From contig NZ_CP109137.1 of assembly GCF_035918095.1 (NCBI RefSeq), positions 5,582,001 to 5,646,000 of the forward strand: a stretch of DNA of 64,000 nucleotides. The letters run 5' to 3'. The notes under the pieces are model-generated. The model had not been told where the DNA came from. It worked only from the letters and a program-made list of their open reading frames with translations, and did no database searches. Position numbers and translations under genes: made by a program. This stretch comes from Streptomyces sp. NBC_01750 (GTDB lineage: Bacteria; Actinomycetota; Actinomycetes; Streptomycetales; Streptomycetaceae). This document shows, in pieces, positions 9,185 to 17,850 of this stretch. The first letter of the stretch is position 1; each line of letters opens with the position of its first letter.

Positions 9185-9208
9185 GGCCGCCAATACCACT
9201 TGGCGGCC
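9185..9208 (+). terminator. Hairpin after the quinone reductase gene
   Basis: Perfect 9-bp stem GGCCGCCAA / TTGGCGGCC with a 6-base loop, 57 bases after the stop codon. No U-run follows, as is common in Streptomyces terminators. Confidence 0.7.
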
Positions 9209-9282
9209 AGGTGTGTGCACAACTTCTGTTATTCGGCGCATAGTGCTGAAAACTATCGGCCGGTCAGGTTACTGTCAGTTTC

Positions 9283-10242
9283 GTGTTCGCTGCAGAACGT
9301 CGCCAATTGATCCTCGAAATGGTGCGCGCCAACGGGGCCGTGTCGCTCCGTGAGCTCGCCCGTGTTGTCCAGACCTCCGAAGTGACCGTACGGCGGGACG
9401 TGCGGGCACTGGAGGCAGAAGGACTCCTCGACCGCCGGCACGGCGGTGCGGTACTGCCGGGCGGCTTCACGCGGGAGTCCGGCTTTCCGCAGAAATCCCT
9501 GTCCGCGACCGCGGAGAAGACGGCCATCGCCGATCTTGCCGCGGGCCTCGTCGAAGAGGGCGAGGCGGTTGTGGTCGGCGCCGGGACGACAACGCAGGAG
9601 CTGGCCCGACGGCTCGCGCGTGTCCCCGGACTGACCGTCGTCACGAATTCCCTGCTGGTCGCTCAGGCGCTGGCCCATGCCAACCGGGTCGAAGTCGTCA
9701 TGACCGGCGGGACGCTGCGCGGCTCCAACTATGCCCTGGTGGGCAGCGGAGCGGAGCAGTCCCTGCAGGGGCTGCGGGTCTCCCGGGCCTTCCTCTCCGG
9801 CAGCGGTCTCACCGCCGAGCGCGGGCTCTCCACGTCCAACATGCTGTCGGCGAGCGTCGACCGGGCGTTGGTGCAGGCCGCGGCAGAGGTGGTGGTCCTC
9901 GCGGACCACACCAAACTCGGCACCGACACGATGTTCCAGACGGTGCCGACGGATGTGATCACGCGGCTGGTCACCGACGAGCCGCCTGCGCATGACGACC
10001 GTGCGGCCACCGAGCTGCAGGCGCTGGCGGACCAGGGGGTCCAGATCGTGGTGGCCGGCGCCGTGTCCGGCGCCGGCGGTGACGGCCTCCCGACGGGGCG
10101 GCAGCCTCGCCGGGAGGTCCCGCTTCCGGGCCAGCGGCGTACGCGTGGCGGGCCGCAGTTGCGCAGCGCGGCGGGAGGGTCGCTGGCGGACCCGGCGCCG
10201 GGCGAACGGGCGGCGCGGGTGGCGGACCTCCGCCGCCGCTGA
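9283..10242 (+). CDS. DeoR/GlpR family transcriptional regulator
   Basis: A 319-residue DNA-binding repressor. The N-terminal DeoR helix-turn-helix (about residues 5-57, with VSLRELARVVQTSEVTVRRD) is followed by the sugar-phosphate sensor domain of the DeoR C-terminal family (about 75-235), with the phosphate loop VVGAGTTTQELARRL and VVVLADHTKLG. The last 80 residues are a low-complexity Gly/Arg/Pro tail not expected in the family. The GTG at 9283 lacks a good ribosome site, so a leaderless transcript is possible. It is a natural candidate for controlling sugar-phosphate genes nearby, but nothing in the sequence ties it to the deoC palindrome. Confidence 0.85.
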   Translation: MFAAERRQLILEMVRANGAVSLRELARVVQTSEVTVRRDVRALEAEGLLDRRHGGAVLPGGFTRESGFPQKSLSATAEKTAIADLAAGLVEEGEAVVVGAGTTTQELARRLARVPGLTVVTNSLLVAQALAHANRVEVVMTGGTLRGSNYALVGSGAEQSLQGLRVSRAFLSGSGLTAERGLSTSNMLSASVDRALVQAAAEVVVLADHTKLGTDTMFQTVPTDVITRLVTDEPPAHDDRAATELQALADQGVQIVVAGAVSGAGGDGLPTGRQPRREVPLPGQRRTRGGPQLRSAAGGSLADPAPGERAARVADLRRR

Positions 10243-10399
10243 CTTCGCGCTGCGGACGTTTCTCGTCCCACCCGGCCGCCGCTCGATCACCCGCCCCTGC
10301 GGGGCGCGGGCGCGGTCCGGGGTCCGGGGTCCGGGGCTTGCCCCGGTTGTGGGAAGGGACGGGCAGGGGAGCGGCCCCGCCTCGCCTCGCCCCGCGGCC

Positions 10400-11038
10400 T
10401 CAGCCCGCGTGGGTCTCGGTCCCGGACTTCAGGCCCCGCAGTGTCAGCGTCAGCAGGCGGTCCGCCAACTCCGGGTCGTCCGGATCCTGTTCCGCCGCCA
10501 GGGCGATCGCGTTCGTCAGTTGCATCAGGTCGCCGATCGACACATCCGCCCGCACCGCACCGCTCTGCTGTGCCCGCACCAGCAGCCGTTCGCCCGCGTC
10601 GCGCATCGGCACGCTGCACCCGGACAGCGCCGAACTCTCGTCGTGCGAGGCCGACATCAGCGCCCGCGCCAGACCGCGGTACTCACCCGCATGAGTGATG
10701 ATGGCGCGCAGCCACTCCACCAGAGCTCCACAGGGCTGTTCGGCCGAAGCCAGTTCGCGTGAGCGCTGCAGCAGCGACGCCAGCGCCTCCTGGAAGACCG
10801 CGTTCATCATGGCGTTGCGGTTGGGGAAGTGCCGGTAGAGCGTGCCGATGCCCACGCCCGAGCGGCGTGCGATCTCCTCGAGCGAGGCATCGGTGCCGTA
10901 CTCCGCGAAGGCGGTACGGGCTTCGGCCAGCAGCCGTTCGTAATTGCGGCGCGCGTCGGCTCGCATGGGGCGCGGCGAGCCCGCCGCCGCACCGGCCGTA
11001 CCAGTCGCACCGGCCGTGCCCGCCGTACGTGTCGCCAT
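10400..11038 (-). CDS. TetR family transcriptional regulator
   Basis: A 212-residue repressor. An Ala/Gly/Thr-rich leader (about 25 residues) precedes the TetR helix-turn-helix (ASLEEIARRSGVGIGTLYRH) and a helical ligand-binding domain of the type with WLRAIITHAGEYRGLARALM. ATG at 11038 is chosen because further upstream reading would cross the palindrome at 11088-11110 and the accA2 terminator. That palindrome, 50 bases upstream of the start, is the likely autoregulatory site. The gene lies downstream of accA2 in the same orientation but is separated from it by a strong terminator. Confidence 0.88.
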   Translation of the reverse strand: MATRTAGTAGATGTAGAAAGSPRPMRADARRNYERLLAEARTAFAEYGTDASLEEIARRSGVGIGTLYRHFPNRNAMMNAVFQEALASLLQRSRELASAEQPCGALVEWLRAIITHAGEYRGLARALMSASHDESSALSGCSVPMRDAGERLLVRAQQSGAVRADVSIGDLMQLTNAIALAAEQDPDDPELADRLLTLTLRGLKSGTETHAG

Positions 11039-11087
11039 CGCGCCGTCCTCCCTGAGTCCGCCCCCGGTGTCCAGGATGCCATTTGCG

Positions 11088-11110
11088 TATTCGGAGGAGC
11101 CCTCCGAATA
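11088..11110. promoter_or_regulatory. 23-bp inverted repeat, likely TetR operator
   Basis: Perfect 10-bp arms TATTCGGAGG and CCTCCGAATA separated by AGC, 50 bases upstream of the TetR start codon. Size, symmetry and place fit a TetR autoregulatory operator. Confidence 0.7.
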
Positions 11111-11190
11111 TTGCCGTCCCCTGGAAGCACTTCCGCCGTGTCCAAAGCCGGGACCAGCACCAGCAGTCCGCCGACTGCGCCTGAACACAC

Positions 11191-11230
11191 GTGTGGGGCC
11201 TGCCCGCTGAAAGCCGGGCAGGCCCCACAC
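11191..11230 (-). terminator. Strong terminator after accA2
   Basis: Perfect 16-bp stem GTGTGGGGCCTGCCCG / CGGGCAGGCCCCACAC around an 8-base loop, 20 bases past the accA2 stop codon. Confidence 0.85.
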
Positions 11231-11249
11231 ATACACATACGGCCGGACG

Positions 11250-13001
11250 TCAGTCCTTGATTTCGCAGATCACCGCGCCGGACGTCAGCGAGGCGCCGAC
11301 TTCGGCCGAGAGAGCCTTGATGGTGCCGGAGCGGTGCGCGTTCAGCGGCTGCTCCATCTTCATCGCTTCGAGTACGACGACCAAGTCGCCCTCCTTGACC
11401 TCCTGGCCCTCCTCGACCGCGACCTTGACGATCGTGCCCTGCATCGGGGAGGCGAGCGTGTCGCCGGAGGCCGCAGGGCCCGACTTCTTCGCGGCGCGCC
11501 GCTTGGGCTTGGCGCCCGCGGCCAGACCGGTCCTGGCCAGCGTCATGCCCAGCGAGGACGGCAGCGAGACCTCGAGACGCTTGCCGCCTACCTCGACGAC
11601 GATCGTCTCGCGACCGGCCTCGTCCTCCTCCGCTTCCGCGGGCACGGAGAAGGGCTTGATCTCGTTGACGAACTCCGTCTCGATCCACCGGGTGTGCACC
11701 GTGAACGGGTCCGAGGTGAACGCCGGATCGGCGACAACCGCGCGGTGGAACGGGATGGCCGTGGCCATGCCCTCGACGTTGAACTCCGCCAGCGCACGCG
11801 CGGCGCGCTGCAGCGCCTGCTGACGCGTGGCGCCGGTGATGATCAGTTTGGCCAGCAGCGAGTCCCAGGCAGGGCCGATGACGCTGCCGGACTCGACACC
11901 CGCGTCCAGACGGACACCGGGGCCGGCCGGCGGCGCGAAGGCCGTGACCGTACCGGGAGCGGGGAGGAAGCCCCGTCCCGGATCCTCGCCGTTGATGCGG
12001 AACTCGAAGGAGTGACCGCGCACGGCCGGGTCGCCGTAGCCGAGCTCCTCGCCGTCCGCGATCCGGAACATCTCGCGGACCAGGTCGATACCGGTGACCT
12101 CTTCGGTGACCGGGTGCTCCACCTGCAGACGGGTGTTGACCTCGAGGAAGGAGATCGTGCCGTCGGTGCCGACGAGGAACTCGACGGTGCCGGCGCCGAC
12201 GTAACCGGCCTCCTTGAGGATGGCCTTGGACGCGGCGTACAGCTCCGCGTTCTGCTCCTCCGTCAGGAACGGAGCCGGAGCCTCCTCCACCAGCTTCTGG
12301 TGGCGGCGCTGCAGTGAGCAGTCACGCGTCGACACGACGACGACATTGCCGTGGCTGTCGGCCAGGCACTGGGTCTCTACGTGCCGCGGCTTGTCGAGGT
12401 ACCGCTCGACGAAGCACTCGCCGCGGCCGAAGGCGGCGATGGCCTCACGCACCGCCGAGTCATAGAGCTCCGGCACCTCTTCGAGAGTGCGGGCGACCTT
12501 CAGACCACGTCCGCCACCGCCGAACGCGGCCTTGATCGCGATCGGCAGCCCGTGCTCCTCGGCGAAGGTGACGACCTCGTCGGCACCGCTCACCGGGTCG
12601 GGCGTACCGGCGACCAGCGGAGCGCCGGCGCGCTGCGCGATATGACGGGCGGCGACCTTGTCACCCAGATCGCGGATCGCCTGCGGCGGCGGTCCGATCC
12701 AGGTCAGACCGGCGTCGAGCACGGCCTGGGCGAATTCGGCGTTCTCCGAGAGGAAGCCGTATCCGGGATGGATGGCGTCCGCCCCCGCATCTTTCGCGGC
12801 CTGCAGCACCTTGGCCATGTCCAGATAACTGGCGGCCGGGGTGTCACCGCCCAGGGCGAACGCTTCGTCGGCCGCGCGGACATGCAGAGCGTCCCGGTCC
12901 GGATCGGCGTAGACGGCTACGCTCGCGATCCCGGCGTCCCGACAGGCGCGGGCAACGCGGACAGCGATTTCGCCACGGTTGGCGATGAGCACCTTGCGCA
13001 C
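11250..13001 (-). CDS. accA2: Acetyl/propionyl-CoA carboxylase alpha chain (biotin carboxylase + biotin carrier)
   Basis: A 583-residue cytosolic subunit that carboxylates its own biotin with ATP and bicarbonate for transfer by a beta chain such as PccB. Domains: biotin carboxylase N-terminal (1-110, [10 protein letters not shown]), ATP-grasp (about 115-320, [12 protein letters not shown] and [15 protein letters not shown]), biotin carboxylase C-terminal (about 335-440), linker rich in Lys/Ala, and biotinyl domain (about 513-583) with the biotinylated lysine in EAMKMEQ near residue 548. The GTG start at 13001 follows AAGGAGG. Together with pccB, pccE and birA in the next 6 kb it forms a functional acyl-CoA carboxylase cluster making methylmalonyl-CoA or malonyl-CoA. 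Confidence 0.95.
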   Translation of the reverse strand: MRKVLIANRGEIAVRVARACRDAGIASVAVYADPDRDALHVRAADEAFALGGDTPAASYLDMAKVLQAAKDAGADAIHPGYGFLSENAEFAQAVLDAGLTWIGPPPQAIRDLGDKVAARHIAQRAGAPLVAGTPDPVSGADEVVTFAEEHGLPIAIKAAFGGGGRGLKVARTLEEVPELYDSAVREAIAAFGRGECFVERYLDKPRHVETQCLADSHGNVVVVSTRDCSLQRRHQKLVEEAPAPFLTEEQNAELYAASKAILKEAGYVGAGTVEFLVGTDGTISFLEVNTRLQVEHPVTEEVTGIDLVREMFRIADGEELGYGDPAVRGHSFEFRINGEDPGRGFLPAPGTVTAFAPPAGPGVRLDAGVESGSVIGPAWDSLLAKLIITGATRQQALQRAARALAEFNVEGMATAIPFHRAVVADPAFTSDPFTVHTRWIETEFVNEIKPFSVPAEAEEDEAGRETIVVEVGGKRLEVSLPSSLGMTLARTGLAAGAKPKRRAAKKSGPAASGDTLASPMQGTIVKVAVEEGQEVKEGDLVVVLEAMKMEQPLNAHRSGTIKALSAEVGASLTSGAVICEIKD

Positions 13002-13357
13002 GATGGCTCCCTCCTTGAAACAAGCTGAGTTTAGGGACTACCGACACGGCCTTACGACCCGTCCCCAATGGTGAGCTTGCCCACACGGAGCGTGATTCGA
13101 GGCTCGCGCAAGTCGCGAAATCCCTTGTCGCACCACGGTACGACGGGTTCCTCCCTCGCACAGTAGCCCTGTGGTGTGGCACAGGTCTCTGTTCGAGCGG
13201 TCAGTCCCGTATGGCGTTTCTTTGTCGAGTCCCTACGAATGGGCGAACGATTCTTTGCTGTCGGACTCAGCGTGCCGGGACCCTTGTCCCACGGTTTACC
13301 CGTTAGTAGCGTTCGGGATGTCGTACGTACTTCCGGTAACTGAGGGTTGGGGGCGCC
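13002..13357. other. Divergent intergenic region accA2 / membrane protein
   Basis: 356 bp without a convincing gene. It should hold the accA2 promoter and the promoter of the membrane protein gene. A short hairpin GGGAC-CCTT-GTCCC lies near 13278. No operator could be recognised. Confidence 0.5.
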
Positions 13358-13822
13358 GTGGCGCGCAGACCGGTGGCCATTGTGGCCGCGATTGTTCTGC
13401 TGGTGGAGGCCGTCGGCATCGTGCTGATCAACGGCATCCTTGCCACCTTCGTCCACCGGCAGGACATGTCGCTCGCCGACCTGGACCCGGCTGCGATGGT
13501 CACCGGGACCTGGGTGATGGGCGGCGTCTTCGGCCTGTTTCTGGCGGCGTGCGGTGTGGTCCTGCTGATTACCGGCCTGCGGGACCGGGCCCCGGGGCGC
13601 CTCGGGCGGATCCTGCTGATCAGCTGTGCGATCGTGCACGGAGTGCTGGGCGCCCTGACGGTGGGCCTGGTCGGCTGGGACGCGTTCGCGTTCATGATGG
13701 TCGTGCTGGGGCTGATCGTGCTGACGCTGGTGGCGTACGGGAGGCGGGAGCAGGGTCCGGTGGAGGACGCCCCGGCGGCTGCGAACGGGGCGGCGCCCAC
13801 GAACGGCGCGGCGCCGGCCTGA
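13358..13822 (+). CDS. Small four-helix membrane protein of unknown function
   Basis: A 154-residue protein starting at GTG (ARRPVAIVAAIVLLVEAVG). Four hydrophobic segments are seen at about residues 5-27, 49-71, 83-105 and 107-126, followed by a soluble Ala/Pro/Asn/Gly-rich tail containing NGAAPTNGAAPA. Convergent with maf and divergent from accA2. No family is recognised; its constant presence beside the carboxylase cluster in Streptomyces is my recollection, not something shown here. Confidence 0.75.
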   Translation: MARRPVAIVAAIVLLVEAVGIVLINGILATFVHRQDMSLADLDPAAMVTGTWVMGGVFGLFLAACGVVLLITGLRDRAPGRLGRILLISCAIVHGVLGALTVGLVGWDAFAFMMVVLGLIVLTLVAYGRREQGPVEDAPAAANGAAPTNGAAPA

Positions 13823-13894
13823 GGACGACGACTTCGCTCCCCGGGCCGCACATGTGAGCCGGCGTCACCCCGTGGACGCGGAAGTGAGCGGATG

Positions 13895-14506
13895 TCACGT
13901 CCACAGGTCGGTGATGGAGTGGCCGAGCTCGCTCAGCAGCTTCCGCAGCAGCGGCAGCGAGAGGCCGATGACATTGCCGTGGTCGCCGTCGATGCCTTCG
14001 ATGAAGGGTGCCGAGCGGCCGTCCAGGGTGAAGGCGCCCGCCACCTGGAGCGGTTCGCCGCTGGCGACGTAGCTGGCGATCTCGGCGTCGGACGGGCGGC
14101 CGAAGCGCACGACCGTGGACGCGGTCCCCGAGGCGTAGTGGCCGGTGGCGGTGTCGTAGACGCAGTGCCCGGTCTGCAGGGTGCCCACGCGCCCGCGCAT
14201 CGACTTCCAGCGGGTGATGGCCTCCTCCGCGTCGGCGGGCTTGCCGAACGCGTGGCCGTCGAGTTCGAGTACGGAGTCGCAGCCGATGACGAGCGCGCTG
14301 CTCCTGATCACATCGGCACGGGCCGCCACAACGGATGCCTTGGCCTCCGCGAGTGCCAGCGCGAGCTCGGCCGGGGTGGGCGCGGACACGGCGTCCTCGT
14401 CGACACCGCTGACGATCACCTCGGGGGCGAGTCCGGCCTGGCGCAGCAGATTGAGGCGGGCGGGCGAGGCGGAGGCGAGGACGAGACGGCGACGCTGATC
14501 GGTCAT
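13895..14506 (-). CDS. maf: Maf family nucleoside triphosphate pyrophosphatase
   Basis: A 203-residue cytosolic Maf/HAM1-like pyrophosphatase that hydrolyses non-canonical or excess nucleoside triphosphates. The N-terminal signature [16 protein letters not shown] and the following [15 protein letters not shown] and GKPADAEEA segments are all present; the distal [25 protein letters not shown] region is complete. Length is typical. It is followed at its 3' side by the convergent membrane protein gene and preceded by mmpB, 20 bases away on the same strand, so both may share a transcript. Confidence 0.92.
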   Translation of the reverse strand: MTDQRRRLVLASASPARLNLLRQAGLAPEVIVSGVDEDAVSAPTPAELALALAEAKASVVAARADVIRSSALVIGCDSVLELDGHAFGKPADAEEAITRWKSMRGRVGTLQTGHCVYDTATGHYASGTASTVVRFGRPSDAEIASYVASGEPLQVAGAFTLDGRSAPFIEGIDGDHGNVIGLSLPLLRKLLSELGHSITDLWT

Positions 14507-14526
14507 GGGGCCATCGTAGGCGGCGA

Positions 14527-14655
14527 TCAGTGGAGACCGACCACGAACATCGCAAGCACCATGGCCAGTGCCAGCACGAAGCCCACGCGACGCATCATGG
14601 CCTGCATCTCGCGCAGTTCTTCGGGGGGTTCGTTCTCCGGGTCGGACCACAGCAT
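14527..14655 (-). CDS. mmpB: Small morphogenic membrane protein MmpB
   Basis: A 42-residue protein ([17 protein letters not shown]...) with an acidic N-terminal half and a single C-terminal membrane segment (about residues 25-41, [19 protein letters not shown] at the end). Size, acidic start and position between maf and the carboxylase epsilon gene match the Streptomyces protein annotated as MmpB. The ATG at 14655 and stop at 14527-14529 give the exact frame. A perfect inverted repeat lies 36 bases upstream. The assignment rests on memory of this family and locus. Confidence 0.75.
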   Translation of the reverse strand: MLWSDPENEPPEELREMQAMMRRVGFVLALAMVLAMFVVGLH

Positions 14656-14690
14656 GCAATCGATCCTGCTGCCGCGGCCTGAACGGCGCC

Positions 14691-14706
14691 TGAGTACAAG
14701 TACTCA
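14691..14706. promoter_or_regulatory. Inverted repeat upstream of mmpB
   Basis: Perfect 7-bp arms TGAGTAC and GTACTCA with a 2-base centre, 36 bases from the mmpB start codon. Likely a regulator site; the protein is not known. Confidence 0.55.
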
Positions 14707-14841
14707 ACCGCCGGGGTGACAACGGGCTAATTCCGGGTGTCGCCCCCCTGTAAACGGGTCTGTTGTCCCATTAGTTTCTCTCGGCTTGGTGCGGTGCTCC
14801 GGAGTTCGGCGCATGGGGTGCCGGCGGACGGCGGCCGAGGC

Positions 14842-14870
14842 GGCTCGGGTCCTGTGACCGGACCCGAGCC
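14842..14870 (-). terminator. Terminator of the pccB-pccE operon
   Basis: Perfect 11-bp stem GGCTCGGGTCC / GGACCCGAGCC with a 7-base loop, 60 bases past the pccE stop codon. Confidence 0.75.
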
Positions 14871-14930
14871 CCGCAAGCATGTCCCGCCCGATGGAGCGCG
14901 GGGTCCGGGGCGGAGCCCCGGATGCCCGGC

Positions 14931-15137
14931 CTACACCGGCCAGTACGTGCGCGCCCAGGCGCGCGGTCCCGGCTGCGGCCTCCGGCTCCGCCCGATGCGC
15001 GCCGGGTCCGACCACTGCTCCGGCAGTAGCGGTTCCCCGTCCGCGACGGAGGCCGTCGCCGCGGCGCGCGCCTGAACCACCGCCAGTGCGGCGGCCAGCT
15101 CCTCCGGGGTCGGGTTTCCTCGTACGACCTTGATCAT
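14931..15137 (-). CDS. pccE: Acyl-CoA carboxylase epsilon subunit
   Basis: A 68-residue actinobacterial accessory subunit that joins alpha and beta chains of acyl-CoA carboxylase. The N-terminal MIKVVRGNPTPEELAAALAV is the family signature, and the C-terminal W-rich tail (ARTYWPV) is conserved. The ATG at 15137 is preferred over an in-frame TTG two codons upstream. It lies 21 bases after pccB on the same strand and upstream of a terminator, so it is the last gene of a two-gene operon. Confidence 0.9.
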   Translation of the reverse strand: MIKVVRGNPTPEELAAALAVVQARAAATASVADGEPLLPEQWSDPARIGRSRRPQPGPRAWARTYWPV

Positions 15138-15158
15138 CGTCAAGTCCCTTCCTGGGGG

Positions 15159-16748
15159 CTAGAGGGGGATGTTGCCGTGCTTCTTCGGAGGCAGGCTTTC
15201 CCGCTTCGTACGCAGCTGGCGCAGGCCCTTCACGACCTGTGCCCGCGTCTCCGACGGCATGATCACCGCGTCGACGTAGCCGCGTTCGGCCGCCGTGTAC
15301 GGGTTGAGCAGCGTGTCCTCGTACTCCTGGATCAGGCGCGCCCGCGTCGCCTCCGTGCTGTCGGCGTCTCCGGCCGCCGCGATGGTGCGGCGGTGCAGGA
15401 TGTTCACCGCGCCCTGCGCGCCCATCACCGCGATCTGCGCCGTCGGCCAGGCCACATTCAGGTCGGCGCCCAGGTGCTTGGAGCCCATGACGTCGTACGC
15501 GCCGCCGAAGGCTTTCCGCGTGATCACCGTGATCAGCGGGACCGTCGCCTCCGCGTAGGCGTAGATCAGCTTCGCGCCGCGCCGGATGATGCCGCCGTAC
15601 TCCTGGTCCACGCCGGGCAGGAAGCCGGGCACGTCCACGAAGGTGATGACCGGGACGTTGAAGGCGTCACAGGTGCGGACGAAGCGCGCGGCCTTCTCCG
15701 AGGCGTTGATGTCGAGGCAACCCGCGAACTGCATCGGCTGGTTGGCGACGATGCCGACCGGAAGGCCCTCCACCCGCCCGAAGCCGGTGAGGATGTTCGG
15801 CGCGAACATCGCCTGCGTCTCCAGGAACTCGCTGTCGTCAAGCACATGTTCGATGACCGTGTGCATGTCGTACGGCTGGTTCGCGGAGTTCGGGATGAGG
15901 GTGTCGAGCTCGCGGTCCTCGTCGTTCGTCTCCAGGTCTGCCTCGTCGGGGAAGGCCGGCGGCTCGGAGAGGTTGTTGGACGGCAGGTACGACAGCAGCG
16001 ACTTGACGTACTCGATGGCGTCCTTCTCGTCACCCGCCATGTGGTGCGCGACGCCCGAGGTGGTGTTGTGTGTGCGGGCTCCGCCCAGCTCCTCGAAGCC
16101 GACGTCCTCACCGGTGACCGTCTTGATGACGTCGGGTCCGGTGATGAACATGTGCGAGGTCTGGTCGACCATCACCGTGAAGTCGGTGATCGCCGGGGAG
16201 TAGACGGCTCCGCCCGCGCACGGTCCGACGACCAGCGAGATCTGCGGGATCACGCCGGAGGCGTGGGTGTTGCGGCGGAAGATCTCGCCGTACATGCCCA
16301 GCGCGCTGACGCCCTCCTGGATACGGGCGCCGCCGGAGTCGTTGATTCCGATGACCGGACAGCCGGTCTTCAGAGCGAAGTCCATCACCTTGATGATCTT
16401 CTGGCCGTAGACCTCGCCGAGCGCGCCGCCGAAAACCGTGAAGTCCTGCGAGAAAACGGCGACCGGGCGGCCGTCGACCGTCCCGTAACCGGTGACCACG
16501 CCGTCGCCGTACGGGCGGGTCTGCTCAAGGCCGAAGTTGGTGGAGCGGTGCCGGGCGAACTCGTCGAGCTCTACGAACGACCCCTCGTCCAGCAGCAGAA
16601 CAACCCGCTCCCGGGCCGTCAACTTGCCCTTCGCGTGCTGCTTTTCCACCGCGCGCGCGGAGCCCGCATGCGTCGCCTCATCTATGCGGCGCTGCAGATC
16701 CGCGAGCTTTCCCGCGGTGGTGTGGATGTCAATCTCGGACTCCGACAT
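15159..16748 (-). CDS. pccB: Propionyl-CoA carboxylase beta chain
   Basis: A 529-residue carboxyltransferase subunit that moves CO2 from biotin on AccA2 to propionyl-CoA (or acetyl-CoA), giving methylmalonyl-CoA for polyketides and branched fatty acids. Two crotonase-fold halves are complete, with oxyanion-hole glycines in [13 protein letters not shown] (about residue 140) and the second site in [14 protein letters not shown] (about 420). The C terminus KKHGNIPL is the usual end. Start chosen at [15 protein letters not shown] (16748); an in-frame start 11 codons upstream is weaker. Divergent from birA across 114 bases, followed by pccE. Confidence 0.95.
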   Translation of the reverse strand: MSESEIDIHTTAGKLADLQRRIDEATHAGSARAVEKQHAKGKLTARERVVLLLDEGSFVELDEFARHRSTNFGLEQTRPYGDGVVTGYGTVDGRPVAVFSQDFTVFGGALGEVYGQKIIKVMDFALKTGCPVIGINDSGGARIQEGVSALGMYGEIFRRNTHASGVIPQISLVVGPCAGGAVYSPAITDFTVMVDQTSHMFITGPDVIKTVTGEDVGFEELGGARTHNTTSGVAHHMAGDEKDAIEYVKSLLSYLPSNNLSEPPAFPDEADLETNDEDRELDTLIPNSANQPYDMHTVIEHVLDDSEFLETQAMFAPNILTGFGRVEGLPVGIVANQPMQFAGCLDINASEKAARFVRTCDAFNVPVITFVDVPGFLPGVDQEYGGIIRRGAKLIYAYAEATVPLITVITRKAFGGAYDVMGSKHLGADLNVAWPTAQIAVMGAQGAVNILHRRTIAAAGDADSTEATRARLIQEYEDTLLNPYTAAERGYVDAVIMPSETRAQVVKGLRQLRTKRESLPPKKHGNIPL

Positions 16749-16862
16749 CGGGATGCGGCTCCCTGTCCTGGTCAACGTCAACCGGAATGGCTACTGACAC
16801 GTAGCGTATCGGCGCGCATGGCGCTCGGCAGTGCGGCGTTTGCCACACCTAACCTGGCTTGC

Positions 16863-17720
16863 ATGACGCCTGAGAATGCGCCCGAGAGCCGCTGGTCCGA
16901 CCTCAACCGGCCGCCGCTGAACGTCGCGGCACTGCGCCGCGCCCTGCTGCTGCCGGGCGGGCTGTGGACCTCGCTCGACATCGTGCCCAGCACCGGCTCC
17001 ACCAATTCCGACCTGACGGCACGGGCCGCGTCCCTGGAGGAGGGGGCGGTGCTGGTCGCCGAGGAGCAGACGGCGGGCCGCGGCCGGCTCGACCGCTCCT
17101 GGACGTCGCCGGCCCGCTCCGGGCTGTTCTTCTCGGTACTGCTGCGGCCCGGGGCGGAGGTGCCGGTGGAGCGCTGGGGCTGGCTGCCGCTGCTCGCCGG
17201 AGTCGCGTCGGCGACCGGCCTCGCCCGGGCCGCCGGAGTCGATATGTCCCTCAAATGGCCTAATGACCTGCTGGTAACGATCGGCGGCGAGGAGCGCAAG
17301 ACCGGCGGGATCCTCGCGGAGCGTGCGGGCGACGACGCGGTGGTGGTCGGCATCGGCCTCAATGTCACGCTGCACGCGGACGAGCTGCCGGTGCCGACGG
17401 CGGGCTCGCTGGCGCTGGCGGACGCCATCTCCACCGACCGCGACCCGCTGCTTCGGGCCGTGCTGCGCTCGCTGGAGCAGTGGTACGGCGACTGGCGCGC
17501 GGCGGGCGGCGACCCGGCGCGTTCCGGGCTCCAGGCGGCGTACGCGGCCGGCTGCGCGACGCTGGGGCGCACCGTACGGGCCGAGCTGCCCGGTGGCCGT
17601 TCGGTCACCGGCGAGGCGGTCGCGCTCGACGGTGACGGCCGTCTGGTGCTGACCACGGAGGGTGGCGGGGAGCAGTCGATCAGTGCGGGTGACGTCGTGC
17701 ACCTGCGGCCGGCCGACTGA
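16863..17720 (+). CDS. birA: Biotin-[acetyl-CoA-carboxylase] ligase
   Basis: A 285-residue cytosolic enzyme that makes biotinyl-AMP and attaches biotin to the carrier lysine, here most directly that of AccA2. Motifs: STNSDL (about residue 43), the adenylate loop GRGRLDRSWTSP (about 75), KWPNDL with the catalytic lysine (about 135), and GIGLNVT. There is no N-terminal DNA-binding domain, so it is a group I ligase and not a repressor. It is divergent from pccB, which fits shared need for biotinylation. It is followed by the adenylate cyclase gene. Confidence 0.93.
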   Translation: MTPENAPESRWSDLNRPPLNVAALRRALLLPGGLWTSLDIVPSTGSTNSDLTARAASLEEGAVLVAEEQTAGRGRLDRSWTSPARSGLFFSVLLRPGAEVPVERWGWLPLLAGVASATGLARAAGVDMSLKWPNDLLVTIGGEERKTGGILAERAGDDAVVVGIGLNVTLHADELPVPTAGSLALADAISTDRDPLLRAVLRSLEQWYGDWRAAGGDPARSGLQAAYAAGCATLGRTVRAELPGGRSVTGEAVALDGDGRLVLTTEGGGEQSISAGDVVHLRPAD

Positions 17721-17850
17721 TCCCGGGTGGACCCGGCTGAATCCCGATGGCGGACCGGGACGTGAGCTAGGGCACACCTGTCGTATCGTTGAGGCGATCG
17801 AGCGACAGATCGGCAGGGCAGTGCCGCAGGGAACGGGCAGGAGGCGGCTG

